Assembly (NCBI GenBank): GCA_026874595.1
Contig: CM049315.1
Coordinates: 12,028,664-12,092,663, forward strand
Source of the DNA: Sipunculus nudus
Lineage: Eukaryota; Annelida; Sipuncula; Golfingiida; Sipunculidae
Direction of reading: 5' to 3'
DNA length: 64,000 bases
Numbering within the stretch: the first letter of the stretch is position 1; every line of letters begins with the position of its first letter. The notes below the pieces were generated by a model. It was not told the DNA's origin. It saw only the letters and a program-made list of their open reading frames with translations, and did not search any database. Of this stretch, positions 46,874 through 59,704 are shown piece after piece. A program made the position numbers and the translations under genes.

Positions 46874-48045
46874 CTGCAAGAAGACCAAGATACATCAGTT
46901 TGAATGCTTGCTTGCATTTATAATGAATATAAGTCATAAAGCGACATATGTATCAGATAATATGCAGTCTTCCATAATCTGTAAAGGAGTCACAATTTTC
47001 AAAGATTAGATCACAGTGACCTTACTGAAATATTTGACAGAGATCTTGCCTAGAATTCCCTAGTTATCAAATCAGAAGTTTCTAGCTTTGCTGGTTTTAA
47101 TTTAAGCTCTGATAACACATGGATGACCAATGAGTGAAATGATCAGACAACATACACATGGTAATTCTTTCAGTCACTTAAACTAAGAATTTTCCTGAAC
47201 AGGTTGTTGATCAAAGGTTCTGTACTGAAGATCACAAGGTAAACCCACCTACCCATCATAAGATCATGTTGATTTCATGAAGTATTTGCTGAGTGATGTG
47301 GACAGATGAGTAAATGACAGATGACAGAGTAAGCAGCAGAAAAATCTAATACTGGAGCCCAATCCTGATTTAGTATCAGGGATATATTTGCTGACAACTT
47401 TTTTAAAATTCTTTTTAAGGGGAAGGCCAAAGGAGTTTAAGAAAACCCGACTTTCCAATTATAAGTAATTATAATTTTCATTCAGTTATGCAATGACATC
47501 TCGGGAGCACGTGTTCTTAGTATATTCTCTTAGAGTTTTGCATGGTTTTCATGTATGGCTTATGATATTAGATTATCAATGTTTTCCAATATTTTAATCA
47601 TTATTTTTCTAATTTGCCTATTTTGATCCTTTTGTGTGTATGATACAATGATATATGGTTACACAATCAAAGTTCAAATTAAGATATGGCTCTAAACATC
47701 AGTGGTTGTGTATTGCAAAAGTCTCATTATGTAGGTATCGCTATGTGGTACACAGCATACACACCATGCAGTCTGAGTTGTGGAGGCTGCACAGGTTTAA
47801 AATTCAGCTGATCCCCTGGCTACATGCTTACTTGCATAGGTTAACAACCTGGCTCACATTGTGACTACCAGTCAATAGGCAGGTTGCTGAAGCCTGTGAC
47901 ATCAATTTTCTGCCATGTTGCTGTATTCACTGGCTTGTGAGGAGGATGAAGCTGAAATAGCTCCTGTATGAGGGGGATGGCTACAGCTATTGTTCCATGT
48001 GCACTGCTCAGCAAACAGCTATTAATCAAAAGACTAGGGAGGCCT
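46874..48045. other. Upstream POSH intron, no feature recognised
   Basis: AT-rich sequence with no exon-like frame. The next POSH exon should end in phase 2 before a donor, and I see none here. Confidence 0.35.
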
Positions 48046-48468
48046 TGTAGTGTCCATAAACATAACCACCGCATCGTAATGCTAGTTGTCAAGATGCATG
48101 TCGTGTCCATAAACGTAACCACCGCATCGTAATGCTAGTTGTCTAGATGCATGTTGTGTCCATAAACATAACCACCGCATCGTAATGCTAGTTGTCTAGA
48201 TGCATGTCGTGTTCATAAACACAACCACTGCATCGTAATGCTAGTTGTCAAGATGCATGTTGTGTCCATAAACATAACCACCGCATCGTAATGCTAGTTG
48301 TCTAGATGCATGTCGTGTTCATAAACACAACCACCGCATCGTAATGCTAGTTGTCAAGATGCATGTCGTGTCCATAAACATAACCACCGCATCGTAATGC
48401 TAGTTGTCAAGATGCATGTCGTGTCCATAAACATAACCACCGCATCGTAATGCTAGTTGTCAAGATGC
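48046..48468 (+). repeat. 53-bp minisatellite, eight copies
   Basis: Units start TGTCCATAAACATAACCACC and continue GCATCGTAATGCTAGTTGTC, repeating exactly every 53 bp from 48051 to 48422. They have few variants (CATA/CGTA, AAGATG/TAGATG), which suggests recent expansion. Confidence 0.95.
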
Positions 48469-51400
48469 AGACTACAAAACACTGTGCTCAGGATGTCATC
48501 AATGTCAACTTCCTATAATTAAACTCTGGCTTTTGATGTTTATGGTAAAGCTTTAATTGACTACTTTGAAATAATCAATTTGATTAAAAGCATGATGCTG
48601 CAAGCATCTACATTCTGTTCCAACACTGTGAACCAAATGAAATTTGTCAATGAGCACAAACCAGATTAACAATATGACTTAATCTTAATGGCCCACAATT
48701 AATTTGACAACAAAAAACAAAACAAATGTTGAACATACAGTTGCTGGTCAAGGACAATTATCAAAGGACAGCAAAAATGAATATTATGTACAGATGTCAG
48801 ATATGCAATAATTCTATAAAAAAATATGTTGTGAAGAAAGGAGACTGTGGGGATGCCTTTCAGTTATCATGCATTTGTGGGGCAAGTTTATCTGATGTTG
48901 TTGAGATGTAAAGAAAATAATTCTAAGTCATCTTTATAGAATATTTAATTTCATGCTTAAGTAATTTACCAAATTTCACTTTGTCAGTTTATTTAATGTT
49001 CATCACCTCTCCTTCAAACTGTCTAACCCTCTGGTACAAGATTGTTTTACTAAATTTCAAAAGTATGTCATTGGGAGTTAGTCTTAAGACAAGTCAGTGT
49101 TGATTCAATTTGATTTAATACTAACAAGCAAATTCAAGGAATTTATGTCCTCCGCTAGCGACACCTGTTGGTGAGAAGTGACACTAAATCTGCTGATTCA
49201 TCATATCAACAATAAAAGATCCAAGCTACTGTATTATTATCTTATCAGATAGAAACACCAAGACCAATCCCAACCAATCACTGACCCAAATTTGTTTGTC
49301 AGAATTATTTCCAAATAAGTTAGTGATTTTCAATGAATTTTAGTGAAGTCTCACCATGGAGAAAAGATGAGTTTTTAACATCAGGTTTATAAACATCAAT
49401 GCTCTTGTGTTAACAATGTGGTAACAAAAACCATTCACTTAGTATGATCTCATCAGAGGGCAAGCATGATGGAATGAATCACATAAACTTTTTATACAAT
49501 CAGATTCACTTTGACTAAACTTTTTATACAATCAGATTCACTTTGACTGAACATAGCAAAACAAGAATATGGTGAAATAACAAAACTAGAGGTCAATGAT
49601 ACTTAAATGTATTTAAGATATCAAAATAGATATATTATATTTAAGAACATTTATAACATTTAAATAGGTGAAGGATGTTCAAATTATATGAAATGTTTCA
49701 AATATGTAAAGGACATTTAAAAATGCATGAAAGGTCAGGTCAAGGTAATTTTAGAATATTTGATATAATTTTATTGGGCACCATGAATCAAGTCTCCATA
49801 AGAAGATAACAAAAAAGAACGAAAATTTTGAGAAAGGCTATGATGACCTAGAGGATGACAAATAGACACAACAGCATGGGATACCAGTTAAACCAGGTCA
49901 AGAGATCTATGATCATTGGTGTGTGAAGATTTATGTCCCTGTAATTGTTCCGGCACACCATCTTATCCAAGAAACATCAAGTCACCCAGAAAGTCTACTG
50001 TAATCTTTATTAAAGAAGGGAAAAATGTCTCATGAATTATGACCCCCTGGATATAACCCTGTGAAAGCATTTATTATTGATTTCACAAGCCAAGCCACAG
50101 CCAAGTCTTTTTGTAGGTTATGATAGCTGCCTGCTCACTTTTCATTTGAAAACTGATCTATCTGGAGAAAAATTGTTCTGGCACTTTTGCAGGAAATGTA
50201 GAAAGTCGCAAATTTAAACTGGCATGTAGTTATGGAGCAACTGGATGATGTCAAAGGCCACAAAATCCAGCAATTTGTCAATGTTATAGAACAAAAGAAT
50301 TGTTTCTTTGTGACTGAATACACAACACCAGAAGGCTTGGGAGAAGTGCCCAGGGTCCAGGAAAGCGACATAAAATAAGAAAGTAAATACCAAGTGCTCA
50401 TCTGTGACTCCTTTATGAAAGAAAAAGTTCAACTGACCCCGAGGCTGACCTTTAACAGATCACCCGGAGCCAGACTCATGGATGTCTTGGAGCAAATATG
50501 GCAATCCATACGTGATGGATGGGTAACACACTTGAAGCCGAGACTAATAAAAGATGATTTTTTGTATGGCCAAAACACAAAATATACAAAATATGGAAGC
50601 TGTAATTAGTTCAAATATGCAAAAATACAGACTATTTCATGTAAGATCAATGTCAAATGCTTTGAATCTATTCCTGTCACTGCTTTTGAAATAAAAATTC
50701 CAGAAAAAGTACACAAATCACCTAGATATAAGATAATGTGAAACTCAATGACATGTCTATTTGCTAAAATTCAACTTTTCAGCTCAGGATGGGGTTTGTT
50801 TGATTTGATTTTTACCATGGTGGAAATATCCAAGCACTGCACAGGAAGACATATTTTAAGCACCCCTACACAACCTGTTATATACAATTATATTCACCTG
50901 AAAATATCAGATAGCTAAAGGGGCCTAATTGCCTATAAAGCATATTAAATTAACATAAAAAAATAGCTTGTCCCCTTTAAAATAAAATTGTATCTACCAA
51001 AATATTGCCCCCAAAAAGTTTGCTTACTCCTGTAAACTAGTGTTAAAAACAGTGGACTGGGCGTGATTGCAGGTGTCAACATAAACACATTGCATGCATA
51101 GTCCAGGCCACAACACATGTCAATAAGGAGATGCCCTGACTGACTTGGCCCAAAAAATGTGATACATGTTCATGCTGGCCGAAACATCGCGTGTTGCAGC
51201 TCACAATTGGACCTTTGGTCATGAGGCTTTGTTCTGGTAAACAAACACACGTGGACTGTTCACCAACACACAGAGCCATAACAAGGAATTTTAAACAGCC
51301 GTATGCGAGGTACTGAGACTGCTTGCTGGAATGATTTTGCTAGGGCACTTTTGTTTACAGCAAAACTGAACTGATAGTGTAAAAGAGTAGGCATAATATT

Positions 51401-52099
51401 GCTTCTTACAATGTCCCTTTACATTTTGAATGAACACAGTGGTTGGAGGACTCACACATAATGTCTGTAATTGTACCTTTTTTTGTTTGACAAAAACATC
51501 TTTCTGATAATATTATGTATTGCAAATAATTTCATTCATTGAGATATGGCACTAATTCAATTATAAGACAGCCAGTCAGAGGAATACTGACTTTAGAACC
51601 ACAGCTGTCAAAAGCCCAATCATATCCAAAATAAATTATGAGAGTCAAAAGAGTCAATGCCACATAAGTGAACAGAAGAATATTTTTATGGACAAAGCTA
51701 AATAATAAAATCTGGATATACAGACTAAATAAGTATGATTCACCGCCAAGATGTAATTAATGCATCAGGTCTCAGGGTCATTTAAATATTCATGGACAGG
51801 TCACAAAGCTGTGAAGTCAACAGACCGCTGTCAATAGTTTAGTTTTCTCTGATTCGCTGTGGCATAAAACACTACTGTTTGAATTATATATGTGTTTATT
51901 AATCTGTGGATACGGTGTGCAACTGCTTGAGTCTACAAAAGGTCACACTGGCTTCACACACATTATTTGTGGCATTATCATGAAAAAGTTAGATACAGTA
52001 GTCTCTATTATATATTTTCCACCGATACCTTGTAATAATAACAACTCTGACAGACTGTTGTTATTTATACAATGTTGGGTGAATAAACACACATGATAG
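48469..52099. other. No gene or repeat family recognised
   Basis: The sequence is mostly single-copy. A 32-bp direct duplication around AAACTTTTTATACAATCAGA lies at 49487-49550. The stretch near 51740-51850 contains several short AT-rich homeodomain-like and CpG-bearing motifs but nothing I can assign. There is no RING-type cysteine pattern on the minus strand. Confidence 0.35.
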
Positions 52100-52440
52100 A
52101 CACACACTGGAACTAGAAATGTTCATCCTAATGGATACATGCCTCCACCATGGGGGCAAAAGGTTTAAAAAACGCTCTGCAAACACACTTGGCATTCCAC
52201 TGTGACCTGAACAGGTGGCTGGGCCACACTGATGAAGTGGGACCTTCTGTGCATTCACTTATATTTACCCATATTATGAGGTTCATGCATGCATAAGTGG
52301 CTGTGCATTGGTGAATATTCCTTGATAATGAGGGATCTGGAGAAGATGCTGGATTAACATCAAAATCTAACTGATTTTTCCTTGGTAAATTCCCAAAATT
52401 CTCTGAAAAATTCATGAGTGTCCATTAATGATTGTGTGAT
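52100..52440 (-). repeat. Dispersed repeat, related to 62060-62240
   Basis: On the minus strand the segment runs from ACTCATGAATTTTTCAG through AAGGAATATTCACCAATG to ATAAGTGAATGCA. The plus-strand segment at 62075-62255 follows the same order of blocks. The conceptual translations share a motif MxFSxxFxNxxxKNxxDFxV and SRNIHxCxxTYA, but there is no start-to-stop gene. It is an interspersed repeat of unknown class. Confidence 0.6.
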
Positions 52441-53900
52441 TTATGTTGTGAACAAACACAAAAACACACACAAATGTGAATGAATGCATACCCTCCAGAT
52501 GAGGCAATAACAAATGTCAGTTTATCAGACATATTTCATCATCAGAACTTACAATTGACAACCGAAAATCTCTGTGAGATGATGCCAACCTGATGAGATG
52601 GTGACCAAACGATCTGTATAGTTAAAACTGAGCTACATGCCTAAAGCCCTCCCTTTGTAATATCTAGTGTTGATAGTTTAAGTCAGATCAGTTGGCATCC
52701 ATATATTACAAGCAGAAGACAAAGAGTACACATTGTTCTTCTAGATGTAAGGTCCATGGCTGCCACTATGGTGGAACTATTGTTACATCTTACAAGATCC
52801 CTCCATTTAAAAGACTCCACAAAACTGACCAAATGTCAGCTGGTATATATATGCTGGGAGGGTCAAATGGCCCATGGGTTTTTAATTTTACAAGGTCTAT
52901 CTGTATTTTAATAATACCAAAGGGAATCATTGACAAAGTAAGACGTGTCATTCAGATAGCCAGGTCTTCATTTATTCTCATTAGAGAGTCTGTTCTTGTA
53001 TGGGTTAAATGGAACGTCAAGTTATGAATGTGGCACATGTCCTCCTAATTGTCAGTGATGTTTATGCCACGCAGGAAAAAAATCCCACTAGAAAAAGAAG
53101 GGAAAGGATGTGGATGACAAAAAATGCAGAAAAAAAAGAAATAACGGAGGAGAAAATAAGATCAGAATCAAGGACTGGAATATAATCCCTGGACTTTGAA
53201 AGAGTTTACTTTGTAACAAGTATGGAGAAAAAGGCACCTCTTTTGATGAGCCCCCGTTAAAAGAAACTGAAGTATATTTCCCCAAAGGGAACCAACTGTC
53301 TTCTCCATACAAAATTAAACAACACTTTTAACAGAAAAACACAACATTGAAAAAGATTAATGTCACTTAAACAGCTTGGATATTTCCACTACTGATCCAT
53401 TTAAAAAACTTTAATGGTATGACAAATTCCTAAGTTCTACTTAATGGCATGTTATTCCTGGATAATGTCAAGTTACCAGTCTATTCAGCTGTGTTACCTG
53501 GCAACATTTAGCACAAAAATGTTGAATTTTTCACTGAAAGCCAGTGGTACTCAGGAACAATTTACACTAAAGCCTCACACTCACATATCTGAGAAGTTTT
53601 TCTTGAGAAACATCCACAGATCAACGTGTCTTAGTGTGATGAAATAATAATACAGGTGTATGCTTTATGTGCCTGAAAGGCTTTCTGGCCTATGTGTTAG
53701 CTTCTGAATACTTTGTTAAAATTTGATCAGGCCATTTGTTTATAGTAACTTTATCTGTTTACCGTTAAATAACAATAACTAAGTATATGTTTATTAATTA
53801 AGTCTAAAAAGGCAATTTATTTCAATTAGTTTATCACATAACCATAAAAAGACAATTATCCTTGAGTTTTGACCTAGTAATTCACTAGGATCATTGAGAA
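52441..53900. other. No feature recognised
   Basis: AT-rich sequence without coding motifs or repeats that match other parts of the window. Confidence 0.35.
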
Positions 53901-56200
53901 CTAGACATTTCTTGGCACCGCAGGTGCCAGAGTATCCCCAGACATAGTAGGCCCCCCCCCCCCCTTTAAGAACAGGCCCCAAATTTTGGCAGCATATATT
54001 GTTTCTTCCATCTAACAATCCACAATCTTGTTGAAGATGTTGGTCCTGTGACCTTGATTGTTTTAAAGATGTGTCCTGTGACCTTGACCTTTGACCTCAT
54101 GACCCCAAAATCAATTTGGGTCTTGCTTTTCCAATGGGACATATGCAAGTCAAGTTTGAAATCTATACATCAATAAAGCAGGAATTATCATCCAGAAACT
54201 AATTTTTGGACAGATGGCTCCTGTGACCTTCACCTTTGACCTTGTGACCTCAAAATTGATAGTGTTCTTCCTCTCTTGGCAGGTGAACTATATGTGCAAG
54301 ATGAAAGATCTGAGATGAATTGTTTGGCTGAAAATGCATCCACAATCTTTATAAAGAGATTTCCTGTGACCTTGACCTTTGACCTCATGACCCCAAAATA
54401 AATTTGGGTCTTGCTTTTCCAATGGGACATATACAAGTCAAGTTTGAAATCCATACATGAATAAAAGCAGGAATTATCATCCAGAAACTAATTTTTGGAT
54501 AGATGGCTCCTGTGACCTTCACCTTTGACCTTGTGACCTCAAATTCCATAGGAGTCTTCCACTCTTGGCAGGTGAACTATATGTGCAAGATGAAAGATCT
54601 CATATGAATTTTTTGGCTGAAATTGCATCCACAACCTTTTTAAAGAGGTTTCCTGTGACCTTGACCTTTGACCTCATGACCCCAAAATCCATTCGGGTCT
54701 TGCTTTTCCAATGGGTCAAATACAAGTCAAGTTTGAAATCCGTACATCAATTAAAGAAGGAATTATCATCAAGAAACTAATTTTTGGACAGATAGCTCCT
54801 GTGGCCTTGACCTTTGACCTTGTGACCCCAAAATTTATATGGATTATCCACTATTGGCAAGTGAGCTATATATTCAAGAGGGAAGACCTGGGATGAAAGT
54901 TTGGCTTAAAATGCATCCACATCTTTTTAAAGATGTGTCCTGTGACCTTGACCTTTGACCTCATGACCCCAAAATCAATTTGGGTCTTGCTTTTCCAATG
55001 GGACATATACAAGTCAAGTTTGAAATCCATACATCAATAAAAGCAGGAATTATCATCCAGAAACTAATTTTTGGACAGATGGCTCCTGTGACCTTCACCT
55101 TTGACCTTGTGACCTCAAAATTGATAGGGGTTTTCCACTCTTGGCAGGTGAACTATATGTGCAAGATGAAAGCTCTGAGATGAAATGTTTGGCTGAAAAT
55201 GCATCCACAATCTTTTTAAAGAGATTTCCTGTGACCTTGACCTTTGACCTCATGACCCCAAAATCAATTCCGGTCTTGCTTTTCCAATGGGTCAAATACA
55301 AGTCAAGTTTGAAATCCATACATCAATAAAAGAAGGAATTATCATCCAGAAACTAATTTTTGGACAGATAGCTCCTCTGGCCTTGACCTTTGACCTTGTG
55401 ACCCCAAAATGTATATGGATCATCCACTATTGGCAAGTGAGCTATATATTCAAGATGAAAGACCTGGGATGAAAGTTTGGCTTAAAATGCATCCACAGTA
55501 TATATTAAAATGCCAGTCCAGTGACCTTGACCTTTGACCTCATGACCCTAGAACCTATAGGGTTCTTACTTTAGTGGTGGGCCATACATAAGTCATGTTT
55601 GAAATCCATATGGCTATCAACACTGGAGATATCATAAGAGGTGTGTGATTTTCACCATATATGGCAATATTCAAGGTCAAGGCCACTATCATAGGAAAGG
55701 TCATGACCCCAATGTAAATAAACATCATCCCATAACCCATACCTATGTATATGCATAATATAAAAGAAATCTGTCCATTAGTTTTTGACTTATAATGCTC
55801 ACAGTACTGTAAGGTGGCAATTTTGGGGGTATTAAATGGCATGAAAACAAGTAAAGAATAATAGGTGGCGCCACCAGTTTCTGGAACATGACAACCCTAT
55901 CCATGATCTTCCATCAACTTGATTTTGGGATAAATCCATGCAAGATTTCTTGAGATATTAAAGAATTTGTGTTATTTTCCCCAAAATTGGACCTATTCAA
56001 GGTCAAGGACACTCTCCTAGTAAAGGTCATGACCTCATTTTAAATAGGCGTCGTCCTCTTACCCATATCTATACATATACTAAGTTTGGTATAGTTCCAT
56101 GAAATATTTTTTGGGTTATTGCGCCAACAAGATTTATATGCGGCGGCGGAGGGACCGGTATGAAAACATAGTATCCCCCGACTTTGTCTGGGGATACAAT
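53901..56200 (+). mobile_element. Family B element
   Basis: It starts CTAGACATTTCTTGGCACCG with hairpin GGCACC/GGTGCC and the motif GTATCCCCAGACA (53932-53944). The core has six units of about 288 bp, each with two half-units, marked TGACCTTGACCTTTGACCTC at intervals of 287-290 bp from 54091 to 55534. One GGTGGCGCCACC is at 55864. The right end carries GCGGCGGCGG, AAAACATAGTATCC and a hairpin with TGTCTGGGGATAC, the exact inverse of the left motif, then AAT. The terminal layout equals family A although the core differs. Confidence 0.85.
53952..53964 (+). repeat. Poly(C) run of 13
   Basis: This homopolymer lies just inside the left end of the family B element. Confidence 0.9.
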
Positions 56201-57553
56201 TAAATTTCTGGAACCATCTGTTGGTTCATTAGAAATACAAAGGTTCTAAAAACTTGTAACATCTAATAATGTTGATGTATTTTTTTCTGATAGGATAAAG
56301 CAGCAGTTTCAATAAATATAATGTAAAGCATGATCAAAGGGTACACAACAGAAACTTTAGTGATTTTCTCAGCGTGTCCTGTTTATTTCCTAACAGGCCC
56401 TAATCATGAAAGTTTTCATTCATTCATTGAAGATTTTAAGCTATGGTAGCAGACCCCTGTTGAATGCAACCATGGAGGCACTTTCTCGGCTTTCACATTT
56501 CCTTTTAGCCACTAAAATGTAATGTACAGTGATCTGTATCTAACAAATCTTATTCCCTGAGGGTATAAGAGCTTTGTGATATTTTTAACTGCACGATGAT
56601 CCCCAATTATTGGATCACCAGCGTTTCTGACTATAATTATGTCTGAAGACCCAAAAGAGAAGTAATATCATGCCAGGCTCGCCAGGGCAGCATGACGGTA
56701 ATGAGAAATAATGGGGAAAACAGGAAAGAACCAAGTCTGATAATGGATAGAAAACATTTGTACGTGAGCCAGTAATCATGCCTATGGTGGAAAATGATGA
56801 TCGGGTCTCTACACCGATCACCTTCAACTGAGCAAAACACGGAGTGCTTAAGTCCCATGGGCATACTGACTGTCATGCTGGGAACGCTTTTATTTCAATT
56901 TGATGCCAATATGGCTCCTGATACAACTAATTGGATGATGACTTGAAAAGGCATTTCATTTGGATTGTTCACCTTAATAGCCCCAAAAAGCCAGGCCACG
57001 CTCTGTATGTAAGATGATCCATTTAAAAAAAAAATCTACTTCTGACCTGGAGCTCATGCTGAGATATCCAATGATTCGCTGCACTTGATTTCAAATGGAC
57101 CATTTAAGACCAGCACAGAAGGCTTTACTGTTAAAAAGAATGACTGCATGTGACTGCAAGACAGCCAGTGAAAGGTGAAATGTGGAAACAGTGGTAATGA
57201 ACAGTCAAAGGGGTTTCACTTTCCAAATTTCCTAATTATCTTGTGCAGAAATTTAAAAAGCTAAAACTGTAATGCTTAATTACCATGACTTTCAGATGGC
57301 ATATGTATGCTTACTATAAAATTTTATACACACATGATTTTACACAACTATACTTATTTTCATATTTTCATTTACATTCTTGAGTTTAACAGAGTTGACA
57401 AATTTAAATTTTGTTACCATACATTTGAAAGTGAATCAGTGACCATAAAAAAAATCTTAAGACGTGGTCTAAACTCTAGATTCCTCTTGCACTGACTTTA
57501 AACAAAATATGCCATGACCTGAAATGTAACACGGGTTTCATCATAATTTAAAA
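56201..57553. other. No gene recognised
   Basis: The sequence between B and D4 looks single-copy. The part 56580-56900 is less AT-rich than its surroundings. Its open frames (56615-56876, minus) have no known motif. Confidence 0.35.
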
Positions 57554-58487
57554 CAAGGGACCCATGGGTCACTGTGCTAAGCTGAAGTTGACCTTGAAGG
57601 TAAAAATCTAAAATATTATCAAATGGTGATAAAGTGTAAGAGGAAGAGGTAATATAGGCCATGGTTGGTTTATATGATCGGTTTGTACTGATGAGCAAGA
57701 AATTGTTGCAAATAATATTTTGTGACCTGACCATGTGTTTCCAAATGTTGAAACTGAAGCATGTGAGCAGTTTGTGAAAAAATGATCTGTACTATTACTA
57801 AGATCATTAGTTGGCTTTTTAATTAACTGTTTTTTTCTATATATTATTAAGTATATATGTATTTTTTTATGAAATGTATACAGTTGAAATATAACTAATA
57901 AACAACATACATACAGGGCAAACAAAGCCTGATCTCCAATTCTGCTGAGGCAGGAAAATAATGAACAAATGTTTGTATTAAATCCTCATTTTTTTATCAC
58001 ATCAATTTTTTTTTATTATAAGTTTATATTTTTATTCATTTCCAATGTAACATATATATCTGAATATAAAAGTTGATTAATAATTCTCAATTGCATCATC
58101 ATAAATCTCAATCCTGTTAAATAATACCACATCATGCATACAAATACTTATTTATTTTTTACCACAAAAATATATCTTTTAAATCTGCATAAAAAAAAAT
58201 AAATATCTTAAAATAATACTTGATTTAGATTTCACAATTTTAAATTGTGTCTTTATTTATCCATAATGTGCTTCATATTTTATGAATTTAAGCATACTTG
58301 TGGGTAATTATATCTGTTAAAATCATTTAATAGAAAATTGATTTCTGTAAAAATGCTACATTAACACAACATGGCATCTTCTGGATTACACCTTGAATTA
58401 CTTTTTCAAGGAAAGTTTTTGTATATTGGAGTGGAAACAGCACAACGATTAAGGAGATACAGTGAAAACAATAACAACTAGAATACG

Positions 58488-59650
58488 GATAGTCAACCAG
58501 CGACTACATGTATCTGCCAAAATCAGAGTGGAATGGTTGAAGTGAGGCATGGATTGAGTGGCAAGAGGAAATAGAGTGTGGTGTGTTGCATAATATCATG
58601 GATGTCTGCAGCCGAAATGTGTATGTAGGTGCACCACCTGTCATAAAATCACGAAAGCTATCCAAGATGTCTAAATATGCAAAATTTTAGGCAGAGAAGT
58701 CAAACCACTGCAAAGATATGAGTGATTTTACCATGGCAGACAAACAGACGGACGCTGTGCAAAAATGGTTGGAGGTGGCAGCACCATTTTTTCCTATGAT
58801 AAAGAGCTATGTGAGATCTATACACATGCAAAATTTTAGCCCAATCGGTCAAACAGTTCCCAAGATACAAGCCTTGATGTCTGCAGCATAAACATAAAAG
58901 TAGGTGGCGCCACCTGCCAAAAAATCGAGAAGGCTATCCAAGATGTATAAACATGCAAAATTTTGGGCAGGTAAGTCAAACCATTGCAAACATATAAGGG
59001 ATTTTATTCCATGGCAGACAAACAGACGGACGCTGTGCAAAAATTGTTGCAGGTGGCGCCACCAGTTTTGCCTATGATAAAGAGCTATGTGAGATCTATA
59101 CACATGCAAAATTTTGGCCCAATCAGTCAAACGGTTCCAGAGTTATGAGCTTGGATGTCTGCAGCGTAAACGTGAATGTAGGTGGCGCCACCTGTCATAA
59201 AATCAAGATAGCTGTCCAGGATGTTAACACATGCAAAACTTCAGGTGGATAAGTCCAACCAATCCAGAGATATGAGTTATTTTATCCCAAGGCAGATGAA
59301 CAGATGGACGCTGTGCAAAAATGGTTGCAGGTGGTGCACCATTTTTATGTATGTTATAAAGCTATCCAAGGGCTACATTTGTGCAAAAATTTTTTCTGAT
59401 CGGTCAAACGGTTCCCGAGATATGTGGGTTAATGTGTCAAAACAGATGCACAGATGGATGCAGAGAGCAGAGGAAAGGTCAGAGGTCAAAACGAAATCGG
59501 GGCGCAGCAGTTCACATGTGGCCCAAATATAATCCTTGGTTTCGTAAAATTCCACATAGCGATTACGGAGGAGTTCTCCGGACACCTACGCGGCAGCAGC
59601 GGTGGCCTGAAAACATAGTATCTGCAAAACTCTGTTTTGGCGGAAACAAT
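58488..59650 (+). mobile_element. Family A element, copy A4
   Basis: It starts CTAGAATACGGATAGTCAAC (hairpin partly decayed). Six half-units follow, with exact GGTGGCGCCACC at 58903, 59052 and 59181. It ends with GAGTTCTCCG, a CGGCAGCAGCGG tract and the hairpin ending GGCGGAAACAAT at 59650. It lies inside D4. Confidence 0.85.
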
Positions 59651-59681
59651 TACTGCATAACACTTGGTGGGTTGGGTTTGC

Positions 59682-59704
59682 GGGGGGGGGGGGGGGGGGG
59701 GGGG
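59682..59704 (+). repeat. Poly(G) run of 23
   Basis: This is the longest homopolymer of the window, just after the right end of A4. Confidence 0.9.

Noticed and set aside
53901-56200. TGACCTTGACC motifs as a cluster of nuclear-receptor half-sites
   Set aside because: The TGACCT words resemble receptor half-sites, but they repeat because they sit in the ~288-bp core of a mobile element. Regulatory use is unsupported.
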